DNA from: Candidatus Hydrogenedentota bacterium
GTDB taxonomy: Bacteria; Hydrogenedentota; Hydrogenedentia; Hydrogenedentales; SLHB01
Direction of reading: 5' to 3'
DNA length: 5,675 nucleotides
Assembly: GCA_026387845.1 (NCBI GenBank)
Contig: JAPLKX010000440.1
Coordinates: forward strand, 1 to 5,675
Numbering within the stretch: the first letter of the stretch is position 1; each line of letters begins with the position of its first letter. The position numbers were made by a program, and so were the translations under genes. Below are positions 1 through 5,506 of this stretch, piece after piece. The notes beneath the pieces were generated by a model. It had not been told where the DNA came from. It did not search any database and saw only the letters and a list, made by a program, of their open reading frames with translations.

Positions 1-155
1 TGGTGGACTTGCGTCTCGGCGAGGGTCTCTTGCTCCTGGATTTCCTGGGCGAGCCGCTGCTGCGCGTTCATGGCCAGCCGGTCTGCGATCTGCTGGGCCC
101 GTTCCACGGCGGCCACGCGCGACAGTTCAGTTTGAAAATCAATTGGCTGAGGCAC
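1..155 (-). CDS. small Gln-rich helical protein of the flagellar operon (partial, 3' end outside window)
   Basis: An open frame runs from a GTG at 155-153 off the left edge, giving 51 codons. The start is supported by a clear Shine-Dalgarno GGGAGG (166-161) five bases upstream and by its place 31 bases after the fliA stop on the same strand. The visible product begins MPQPIDFQTELSRV and continues as a charged, Gln/Glu/Ala/Arg-rich stretch (for example AQQRLAQEIQEQETLAE) with no helix breakers after about residue 10, so a long amphipathic or coiled-coil helix is expected. It has no signal peptide or membrane segment. Short proteins with a PIDxQ-type start and a Gln-rich helix are found after flagellar genes in several bacterial groups, so a flagellum-linked role is reasonable, but I do not know a function. 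That it is real is likely; its identity is open. Confidence 0.7.
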   Translation of the reverse strand, partial: MPQPIDFQTELSRVAAVERAQQIADRLAMNAQQRLAQEIQEQETLAETQVH

Positions 156-160
156 AAGCG

Positions 161-186
161 CCTCCCGCGGGGGCAACCCTCCCCGC
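161..186 (-). promoter_or_regulatory. intergenic hairpin plus Shine-Dalgarno between fliA and the next gene
   Basis: Read on the minus strand, the 31-base gap after fliA holds a perfect 6-bp inverted repeat, GCGGGG (186-181) and CCCCGC (172-167), with an 8-nt loop. The ribosome binding site GGGAGG (166-161) follows at once. There is no T-run, so this is not a convincing terminator. It may slow ribosomes, protect an mRNA end or set the expression ratio of the two genes; that is inference. Confidence 0.4.
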
Positions 187-945
187 CTAGATGCTGCCCT
201 GCATCACCTTGCGAAGCTCTTTCATCGCCGCGCTGTGTATCTGGCAGATGCGCGACTCCGACACGTCGAGCACAACGCCGATCTCTTTAAGCGTCAATTC
301 CTCGTAGTAATACAAGTTTAGCACTTTCTGCTGCTGATCCGGCAATTGAAGAATCGCATGGACCAACTCTTCCTGCCGTTCCCGCTGCTGTGCGACGACC
401 TCGGGGTTTTGCGCACCCGCGTTGCCGGTCACCTCGATTTTGCGCACTTCCGCGGAATCCTCGGCGGGGATGTAGTCGTCCAGCGACAAGATTTGGGCGG
501 TCTGCACCTGGGCGCAGGTCTCCTCGACGACCTCGGGCGCCACATCGAGTTCGGCGGCGATGTCTTCGGTAGTGGGCTCGTGCGTATTCATATGGCGCAA
601 CTTTTCGCGCGCGCTCCCAATCCGGCGCGCCAGAGACCGCAGCGATCTCGGCGCCCAATCCAGCGACCGGATTTGGTCGATAATGGCGCCGCGCACCCGG
701 ATCGAAGCGTAGGTGGTGAACTTGACCTCCTGCCGGTGGTCGAACTTTTCGACGGCATCGAGCAGGCCCAGCATGCCCCAACCGATCAGGTCGTCCATCT
801 CGACGGTCGGGGGGACGTGGATGGCCATCCTGCCCGCGATGTATTTGACAATCCGGATGTGGCGGATGATCAATGCTTCCCGGGCGGCCTGATCATCTTT
901 TTCTTTAAAGCGAATCCAGAGTTGTTTTTCTTCGGCTAAGTTCAA
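187..945 (-). CDS. fliA: RNA polymerase sigma factor for flagellar operons (sigma-28, FliA/WhiG/SigD family)
   Basis: This is a sigma70-family factor of the FliA class, which directs core RNA polymerase to late flagellar and chemotaxis promoters. The 252-aa length matches the family (roughly 240-280). Region 2 lies at about residues 25-95, with HIRIVKYIAGRMAIHVP, the DDLIGWGMLGLLDAVEKFD core helix and FTTYASIRVRGAIIDQIRSLDW, the FliA-type promoter-melting segment. Region 3 follows (APRSLRSLARRI). Region 4 is at about 195-250, with the helix-turn-helix LTLKEIGVVLDVSESRICQI. The start is a TTG (945-943) that shares four bases (TTGA) with the end of the fliN/fliY gene. No other in-frame start lies nearby, and only a weak GAGAG precedes it, so translational coupling is likely. 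An anti-sigma factor FlgM is not in the window. Family assignment is secure; the exact start is slightly less so. Confidence 0.96.
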   Translation of the reverse strand: MNLAEEKQLWIRFKEKDDQAAREALIIRHIRIVKYIAGRMAIHVPPTVEMDDLIGWGMLGLLDAVEKFDHRQEVKFTTYASIRVRGAIIDQIRSLDWAPRSLRSLARRIGSAREKLRHMNTHEPTTEDIAAELDVAPEVVEETCAQVQTAQILSLDDYIPAEDSAEVRKIEVTGNAGAQNPEVVAQQRERQEELVHAILQLPDQQQKVLNLYYYEELTLKEIGVVLDVSESRICQIHSAAMKELRKVMQGSI

Positions 946-1901
946 TGCATGCTCTCGATCCGCTCCTTCGGGCTTATGATTTCGGTGATCCGAAGGCCGA
1001 ATTTTTCATCCACTACGACCACATCGCCGCGGGCTATCAGCTTGTTGTTTACAAGCAGTTCAACGGGTTCGTCGACGAGCCGGCCCACGTCGATGATCGA
1101 TCCCGGGCCGAGCGCCAAGATGTCGCCAATCGCCATCTCGACCCGGCCCAGCCGCGCCGTCGCCACCAGCCGGATGTCCAGCACCATGTCGAGGTTCGAG
1201 GGCGCCCTGGCGGCTAGGGCGGGGCTCGCGGCCCCGCTGCCATTGGGCCGCGCGGGCGCCGCCCCCGGCTTGTCAAAGCCCTTCAAGATGTCGCTTACCT
1301 CCGCCTCGGACAGGTCCGGTTCCGGCGCGGCAGCCGCGTTCGCCTGATCTTTCAGCGCCTCGAGAGGCGCCAGTTGTTCGATCTCGGGTCCGAGCAACAG
1401 GCAGGCGGCGCCTTGGAGCGTCCCGGCCGAATAGGCAAAACTCACGGCTTTGGGCGGGTTCACAAAAAAGCCGAGCAGGTCGGCCACCATCTGCGGCGTC
1501 GCCAGTTCGGCCGAGACCGCCTCAGGCTGCTCCGGGGTCTGCCCGCCCTTTTCCATCAGATGGGTGACGCCGGCCCCGAGGCACGGACCGGCGATCTCGC
1601 CCATCACCGCCAGGACCGCCTGGTCGTCGGCCGCGGCCGCCGTTTCTTCCTTGCCGTCAATGAGCGCCGCCAACCGCGCGGCATCGGCTACCGAAAACAT
1701 CAGCCCAACCGCTCCGCCCCGATTAAGGCGCCCGCGAACCATCAGTGGAAGCCGCTCCAGGGTTGAAGTTAAGAACGAAGCATCGGCCGCGCCTGCCTTA
1801 TTGAGTTTAAACGAGAAGGTTCTGTTCGTCATGGCGTCGAGTACGTCGAACACGCCCGTCAGAAAACCTTCCGCCGTAAGGGCCGTTATGTTAGCACTCA
1901 T
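942..1901 (-). CDS. fliN: flagellar motor switch protein FliN/FliY type (CheC-like N-terminal half, C-terminal SpoA domain)
   Basis: The last 85 residues (about 235-319) form a FliN/SpoA domain: NLDMVLDIRLVATARLGRVE, then the GPGSIIDVGRLVDEPVELLVN core and the KFGLRITEI end. This domain builds the C-ring with FliM and contacts the export machinery. Unlike short FliN (about 140 aa), this 319-aa protein has a large N-terminal half resembling the CheC-like part of FliY. Residues 101-115 (GEIAGPCLGAGVTHL) align with the CheC/FliY signature GEIGN...GS, but Gly105 stands where the catalytic Asn is expected, while Glu102 is kept. A linker rich in Ala/Pro (about 187-235) contains LSEAEVSDILKG, which resembles the CheY-binding N-terminus of FliM. 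ATG start at 1901, ten bases after the fliM stop, with AAAGG overlapping that stop. A fliY name is equally defensible; I use fliN for the conserved C-terminal domain. Confidence 0.9.
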   Translation of the reverse strand: MSANITALTAEGFLTGVFDVLDAMTNRTFSFKLNKAGAADASFLTSTLERLPLMVRGRLNRGGAVGLMFSVADAARLAALIDGKEETAAAADDQAVLAVMGEIAGPCLGAGVTHLMEKGGQTPEQPEAVSAELATPQMVADLLGFFVNPPKAVSFAYSAGTLQGAACLLLGPEIEQLAPLEALKDQANAAAAPEPDLSEAEVSDILKGFDKPGAAPARPNGSGAASPALAARAPSNLDMVLDIRLVATARLGRVEMAIGDILALGPGSIIDVGRLVDEPVELLVNNKLIARGDVVVVDEKFGLRITEIISPKERIESMH

Positions 1902-1911
1902 GCCAGGCCTT

Positions 1912-2895
1912 TCAATCCCGGATCACGCCGGTGAGTTGAACCGCGCTTTGCTCCCCTTTTCGCCCAGGCTGTGCCAGAAACCGGCCGATCCCGCCGACCT
2001 CCACGGTGATGGACTCGTCGGGGCTCGTGTCGAGTTGAACAATGTCGCCCACCTGCAGGCGCGCAATCTCGTCCAGCGGGAGCACCACCTGGCCGAGGAT
2101 GGCGTCGACCGGCAGGGACGCCTTAGTGACTGTCTGCCCGATCGTGGTGCGCGTCAGTTCAGCGAGTTTCGGGGACAACTTCCGCATGTAATGGGCCTGC
2201 TGCGAGATCTGATTGAGGATCGGATTAAGCAGCAGGAGCGGCATGCACATGTTCATCGAACCCACCACCTCCCCAATGTGGATCTCGTACCCGACCAAAA
2301 CCACCATCTCGCTGCCCGCGACTATCTGAACGATCAGCGGGTCGCTCTCAATCGTCACAATACTCAGCTTGAATTCGATCAACTGGTCCCACGACCGCTT
2401 CAGGCTGTCCAGGATCATCATGATGATCCTCGATGCGATCCGGTTCTCAATCTCGGTGAGTTCGCGCGGTTCGCTAAGCGTCTGGCCTTTGCCCCCAAGG
2501 ACGCGATCCACGATCGGGAAAACCATGGCCGGGCTCAGTTCGAGCACCGCATTGCCTTCGAGCGGGGCCATGTTGACCACCGCAAGCGCCGTCGGCCTCG
2601 CCACAGACAAGATAAACTCGTCGTACGTCAACTGGTCAATGCTGATCAGGTCCACCCGGACCACCGTCCGCAAGAATGGCGGAAACAGAATGCTCAGTTC
2701 GCGGGCAAACGCTTCGAACAGGCTCTGGAGGCCTTTCAGCTGCTCCTTGGAGACCCGTTCGGGCCGGCGGAAATCGTACGTGACCAGGCGCGGGACGTCG
2801 GGGGCTTTGGCGGTTTCCTGCTCGGCGCCGACATCGCCTTCCGTCACCGCTGTGAGGAGGAGGTCAACTTCCTCCTGGCTGAGAATATCGGCCAT
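1912..2895 (-). CDS. fliM: flagellar motor switch protein FliM
   Basis: FliM forms the middle ring of the flagellar C-ring, binds CheY-P and passes the switching signal to FliG. From the ATG at 2895 the protein is 327 aa, the usual family length, and begins MADILSQEEVDLLL, the conserved CheY-P-binding peptide at the very N-terminus. The middle CheC-like domain spans about residues 40-230 and carries GGKG at 134-137, the GGXG motif that contacts FliG. The C-terminal SpoA domain (about 250-325) includes LPVDAILGQVVLPLDEIARL and GDIVQLD, and pairs with FliN. The reading frame stays open upstream to a TTG at 2973, but that TTG is the -35 box of the promoter, and the extra 26 residues would bury the CheY-binding peptide; I reject it. 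The Shine-Dalgarno is weak (GGGGTG about 9 nt upstream). It is the first gene of the operon. Confidence 0.97.
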   Translation of the reverse strand: MADILSQEEVDLLLTAVTEGDVGAEQETAKAPDVPRLVTYDFRRPERVSKEQLKGLQSLFEAFARELSILFPPFLRTVVRVDLISIDQLTYDEFILSVARPTALAVVNMAPLEGNAVLELSPAMVFPIVDRVLGGKGQTLSEPRELTEIENRIASRIIMMILDSLKRSWDQLIEFKLSIVTIESDPLIVQIVAGSEMVVLVGYEIHIGEVVGSMNMCMPLLLLNPILNQISQQAHYMRKLSPKLAELTRTTIGQTVTKASLPVDAILGQVVLPLDEIARLQVGDIVQLDTSPDESITVEVGGIGRFLAQPGRKGEQSAVQLTGVIRD

Positions 2896-2944
2896 TGAAC
2901 AGGCACCCCAGTGCGAAAAGGTCCAGGTTTTTCTCCCGCGGCCG

Positions 2945-2973
2945 AGTATAACACAGGCCCCGGAGGTGCGCAA
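2945..2973 (-). promoter_or_regulatory. sigma70-like promoter of the fliM operon
   Basis: On the minus strand, TTGCGC (2973-2968) is followed after exactly 17 nt by TATACT (2950-2945), which matches the consensus -10 in five of six bases. A TGT directly before the -10 gives an extended -10 (TGn). Transcription would begin near 2938, leaving a leader of about 43 nt before the fliM ATG. The switch genes and fliA would thus be made by a housekeeping-type sigma rather than by FliA itself. Consensus promoters are not proven for this organism's phylum. Confidence 0.65.
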
Positions 2974-2986
2974 GGACAGGTTGCGC
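2968..2986. promoter_or_regulatory. operator-like inverted repeat over the fliM -35 box
   Basis: GCGCAA (2968-2973) and TTGCGC (2981-2986) are perfect 6-bp inverted arms separated by 7 nt (GGACAGG), the geometry of a dimeric-regulator site. The left arm is exactly the -35 hexamer of the minus-strand fliM promoter, so a protein bound here would block that promoter. The site also lies upstream of the divergent plus-strand gene, so it could act on both. The regulator is unknown, and six-base arms can occur by chance in GC-rich DNA. Confidence 0.4.
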
Positions 2987-3016
2987 GCTCTAACATTTTT
3001 TTGTCCCGTTCCGGCC

Positions 3017-3051
3017 TTGCCATGGAGTATGATGAAACAATAACGCCGTTA
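3017..3051 (+). promoter_or_regulatory. candidate promoter of the DUF6807 gene
   Basis: TTGCCA (3017-3022, five of six to consensus) and AATAAC (3039-3044, four of six) are 16 nt apart, placing transcription start near 3051 and leaving a leader of about 29 nt. A second -10-like TATGAT sits at 3028-3033 but lacks a well-placed -35. An interrupted palindrome TAACG-C-CGTTA (3041-3051) overlaps the -10 and start region and could be an operator. This is a moderate to weak call resting on consensus matches only. Confidence 0.35.
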
Positions 3052-3067
3052 AGCTGTGAATCAAACC

Positions 3068-3075
3068 AGGGGAGG
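3068..3075 (+). promoter_or_regulatory. Shine-Dalgarno that fixes the DUF6807 start at 3080
   Basis: AGGGGAGG ends four bases before the ATG at 3080. The frame is open eight codons further upstream to a GTG at 3056, but that longer version would place this strong ribosome binding site inside the coding region and put MNQTRGGP ahead of a good signal peptide. The ATG at 3080 is therefore the better start. Confidence 0.8.
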
Positions 3076-3079
3076 TCCT

Positions 3080-3988
3080 ATGGGAACGCGCACAACCCTT
3101 TTCATCGTTTTACTCTCACTTTACGCCGGCGTTGGCCTTGCCGCACCCGCCTTACCTAAGGCCAAGGCCGGCCCGCAATCCGTCTCCGTCTCCGTAGGCG
3201 GAAAACCCGTGCTCGATTACCGGTTTAACAATGTTCCGTTCAAACCCTATGTCGAGAAACTCGGCACGCCCGCCGGAATCAACATCCTGCGCGACGCGCC
3301 GTCCGACCACCTGCACCACCACGCCCTCATGTTTGCCCTCGGTGTCAACGGCGTCAGCTATTGGGCCGAAACACCCAAAGACGGCAAACAGGTGCATCGC
3401 GAGTTTCTGCCGGGCGCAAAGCCGGAAACCGTAGTCGCCGAGCGGCTGGACTGGGTCGATCCCGCCGGGAAAACAGTCCTTAACGAAACGCGCGAAATCA
3501 CTTTGCCCGCCGCACCGGACAACGTCACGCTCCTTACCTGGCAATCGACCCTGTCTGTGCCTGAAGGGGCGGGCCCCACCAAGCTCACCGGCGACCACTA
3601 TTACGGGCTGGGGATGCGGTTCCTGGTATCGATGGACAAAGGCGGCGTGTTCCAAAACGCCGCCGGCGTCGAGGGCGAACTAGTGCGCGGCGACGAACGC
3701 CTGTCCCGCGCGCCCTGGGCCGCTTACACGGCCGACGCCGATGGCAAGCCCGTCACTGTGGCCATGTTCGACGATCCCAAGAACGTCCGGTACCCCGCGT
3801 GGTGGTTTACTATGCAGACGGCGTTCGCGTATCTGTCGGCAACGATGAACCTGCACCGCGAACCGCTCGAAATGGCACCGGGCAAGCCGCTGCCGCTGCG
3901 GTACGGGATCGCCTTGTGGGATGGCCGCCAGGACAAAGAAACCATCGAGAAAACGTACCAGTACTGGCTTCAACTCATAAACAAATGA
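3080..3988 (+). CDS. secreted DUF6807 (PmoA-type) family protein
   Basis: From the ATG at 3080 the protein is 302 aa. It starts with a Sec-type signal peptide: basic MGTR, a hydrophobic core TLFIVLLSLYAGVGLA, and a likely cut after LAA near residue 22. The mature part matches the DUF6807 family, long labelled 'methane oxygenase PmoA' although it is unrelated to methane oxidation enzymes. The hallmark is the His-rich segment RDAPSDHLHHHALMF (residues 71-85; His77, 79, 80, 81) followed by GVNGVSYW. Later conserved-looking parts are APWAAYTADADGKPVTVAMF (211-230), YPAWWF and LRYGIALWDGR. The fold is probably mostly beta; the His cluster suggests metal or sugar binding, but no activity is established that I know of. 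These proteins are frequent in Planctomycetota and relatives, often beside Gfo/Idh/MocA oxidoreductases, as here. Family assignment is good, function unknown. Confidence 0.85.
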   Translation: MGTRTTLFIVLLSLYAGVGLAAPALPKAKAGPQSVSVSVGGKPVLDYRFNNVPFKPYVEKLGTPAGINILRDAPSDHLHHHALMFALGVNGVSYWAETPKDGKQVHREFLPGAKPETVVAERLDWVDPAGKTVLNETREITLPAAPDNVTLLTWQSTLSVPEGAGPTKLTGDHYYGLGMRFLVSMDKGGVFQNAAGVEGELVRGDERLSRAPWAAYTADADGKPVTVAMFDDPKNVRYPAWWFTMQTAFAYLSATMNLHREPLEMAPGKPLPLRYGIALWDGRQDKETIEKTYQYWLQLINK

Positions 3989-3990
3989 GC

Positions 3991-4062
3991 GAAAAACGGG
4001 GACTGACTCGCTTTTTTCGGCCCGTAGGCGGTTTGAAAAAAGCGTGTCTGTCCCCGCTTTTC
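3991..4062. repeat. palindromic REP/MITE-like element
   Basis: Two 27-nt arms, 3992-4018 and 4035-4061, are inverted copies of each other matching at 24 of 27 positions, with a G-C pair added outside (3991, 4062) and a 16-nt loop (4019-4034). The arm reads A-run, CGGGGACTGACTCGC, T-run, C. A shorter outer pair GCGAAAA (3989-3995) and TTTTCGC (4068-4074) offers an alternative fold. The element fills most of the gap between the DUF6807 gene and the oxidoreductase. It has the build of REP-type or IS200-related palindromes and, because each arm ends in six Ts, could also act as a two-way terminator or mRNA-stabilising hairpin. No other copy lies in this window, so dispersal is not shown. Confidence 0.7.
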
Positions 4063-4091
4063 CGGGCTTTTCGCGATTACAACAGCTTTTG

Positions 4092-4100
4092 AAAGGAGAG
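4092..4100 (+). promoter_or_regulatory. Shine-Dalgarno of the oxidoreductase gene
   Basis: AAAGGAGAG lies with its GGAG core seven bases before the ATG at 4106. This supports that start over the internal Met17, which would remove the twin-arginine motif. Confidence 0.8.
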
Positions 4101-4105
4101 ACGCT

Positions 4106-5392
4106 ATGTCGGATAAGCAAGGTTCAGGCAAGCCGGTATCCCGGCGGCATTTTATGGGAACAGCGGCGGCCGCGGCCCTGGCGGCAACAGCAGCGCCACG
4201 CGCGTTCGGCCAGGCCGCCAGCCCAAACGAGCGGATTGGCGCGGGCTTTATTGGGTGCGGCGGCAGGAGCGGCGCCCACATGCAGGCCGTCAACTGGCTC
4301 AAAGATCACGGGGTAAATGTCGAGATGGTTGCGGCCTGCGATGTTTATCGGCCGCGGCTGAACAAGGCGGTAGAAAAATATAAGATGCCTAAAGCCTACA
4401 TGGACCACCGCGAACTCCTCGCCGATCCCAATGTGGACGTCGTGTTCATCGCCACGCCCGACCACCATCATGCTTACGCCGCCATCGACGCCGTTCAGGC
4501 CGGCAAGGATGTCTACTGCGAAAAACCGGTCACCCACTGGCGCCAATTCGAGCTCACCAAGCGGCTCGCCCAGGAAGTCACCAAGTCCGGCCGGGTGTTC
4601 CAACTGGGCACCCAGGGCATGTCCGACGGGGCCTACCACCAGATGCGCAAACTGGTCAAAGACGGGCTCATCGGCCAGCCGATCCACGCGGAGTGCGGGT
4701 ATTTCCGCGTCGGCGACTGGGGCGAGCGGGGCATGCCCATCGACGACCCCAACGCCGTCCCCGGGCCCGACCTGAACTGGGAAGCGTTCCTTGGCGATTC
4801 GCCCAAACGGCCGTTCGATATCAGCCGGTTCTTCCGCTGGCGCATGTACGAAGATTATGCCGGCGGCCCATCTACCGACCTGTTCCCCCACTCACTCACT
4901 CCCGTGATGAGCATCCTGGGCGTGAAATGGCCCTCGAGCGCCGTCGCTACCGGCGGCAAGTTCAGATCCGAGGAGCGCGAGATCCCCGATACGTTTAATA
5001 TGCTCATGGATTTCCCCGAGAAAATCACCGTCGCCGTGCTCGGAACCCAAGGCAACGACTACCAGGGCGCCGGGGGCGGTCGTGGCGCACCCGGCCGGGT
5101 TCCCATTGTCCGCGGGTGGGATGGCAGCCTGACCATTCAGGATAAGGAAGTCGTGTTTATTCCGGCCGACGGGTCGGACAAGAAACCCCAGCGGTTCCCC
5201 ATCGAGCAAAATGAAGATTTCACCGAGTATGTCCGTAACTTCCTTAACTGCTGCCGCGAGAAAAACACCGCCACACAAAGCCCCGTCGATCTCGCCTACT
5301 ACACCCAGACCGCCCTCATTATGGGTATGCTGGCGCTCAGGGAAGGAAAAACCGCCAAGTTCGACCTGCAAACCGAAACCATTGTCATCTAA
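4106..5392 (+). CDS. Tat-exported Gfo/Idh/MocA family oxidoreductase
   Basis: This is a 428-aa NAD(P)-dependent oxidoreductase of the glucose-fructose oxidoreductase/inositol dehydrogenase family, whose members oxidise or reduce sugars and cyclitols with tightly bound cofactor. The N-terminus is a twin-arginine signal, SRRHFMG (12-18; Arg13, Arg14), then an Ala-rich hydrophobic run and a probable cut near FGQA/A (37-38), so it folds with cofactor inside and acts in the periplasm. The Rossmann domain starts at RIGAGFIGCGGRSG (43-56); the acidic Asp79 in AACDVY ends the second strand. EKPVTH (139-144) holds the family's EKP motif with Lys140. The C-terminal domain has NWEAFLGDSPKRPF, FFRWRMYEDYAGG and DLFPH (258-262), with His262 in the usual active-site position. 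A Gly-rich loop lies at 321-330. The gene follows the DUF6807 gene on the same strand, 117 nt away; a shared sugar pathway is inferred. Substrate unknown. Confidence 0.92.
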   Translation: MSDKQGSGKPVSRRHFMGTAAAAALAATAAPRAFGQAASPNERIGAGFIGCGGRSGAHMQAVNWLKDHGVNVEMVAACDVYRPRLNKAVEKYKMPKAYMDHRELLADPNVDVVFIATPDHHHAYAAIDAVQAGKDVYCEKPVTHWRQFELTKRLAQEVTKSGRVFQLGTQGMSDGAYHQMRKLVKDGLIGQPIHAECGYFRVGDWGERGMPIDDPNAVPGPDLNWEAFLGDSPKRPFDISRFFRWRMYEDYAGGPSTDLFPHSLTPVMSILGVKWPSSAVATGGKFRSEEREIPDTFNMLMDFPEKITVAVLGTQGNDYQGAGGGRGAPGRVPIVRGWDGSLTIQDKEVVFIPADGSDKKPQRFPIEQNEDFTEYVRNFLNCCREKNTATQSPVDLAYYTQTALIMGMLALREGKTAKFDLQTETIVI

Positions 5393-5414
5393 GGGATTGT
5401 GAGAGTTCACCCAT

Positions 5415-5447
5415 AGGGACGCCCCCCGCCGTGGGGGCGTCCCTCTT
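5415..5447 (+). terminator. hairpin terminator after the oxidoreductase gene
   Basis: A perfect 12-bp stem, AGGGACGCCCCC (5415-5426) with GGGGGCGTCCCT (5433-5444), closes a 6-nt loop 22 bases after the stop codon. The stem is very GC-rich, but only CTT follows, not a full T-run, so it is a less than classical intrinsic terminator and may instead mainly protect the 3' end. It probably ends the plus-strand unit. Confidence 0.7.
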
Positions 5448-5477
5448 GATGGGGTGTTGCATTCTCACTGGACGGTC

Positions 5478-5506
5478 TTGCATTTTAAGCAGATTTGAAT
5501 TATTAT
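5478..5506 (+). promoter_or_regulatory. candidate promoter reading toward the right edge
   Basis: TTGCAT (5478-5483) and TATTAT (5501-5506, five of six to consensus) are exactly 17 nt apart inside an AT-rich patch that stands out from the GC-rich surroundings. Transcription would start near 5513. No gene that it would serve can be recognised before the window ends, so the target is presumably to the right. Confidence 0.45.

Noticed and set aside
346..939. 197-codon open frame on the plus strand
   Set aside because: It is the mirror of fliA; the minus-strand frame has full sigma-factor motifs.
1450..2898. 482-codon open frame on the plus strand
   Set aside because: It is antisense to fliN/fliY and fliM, spans their junction, and its Arg/His/Pro-rich product has no domain; a GC-rich coding shadow.
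2896..2973. 26-residue N-terminal extension of FliM starting at a TTG
   Set aside because: The TTG is the -35 box of the likely promoter, the extension spans the -10, and FliM proteins begin at the CheY-binding peptide found at the ATG at 2895.
3056..3079. GTG start for the DUF6807 protein
   Set aside because: The strong ribosome binding site AGGGGAGG would lie inside the coding region; ATG 3080 has correct spacing and a clean signal peptide.
4124..4891. 255-codon open frame on the minus strand
   Set aside because: It lies wholly inside the oxidoreductase gene, whose frame carries the twin-arginine, Rossmann and EKP motifs.
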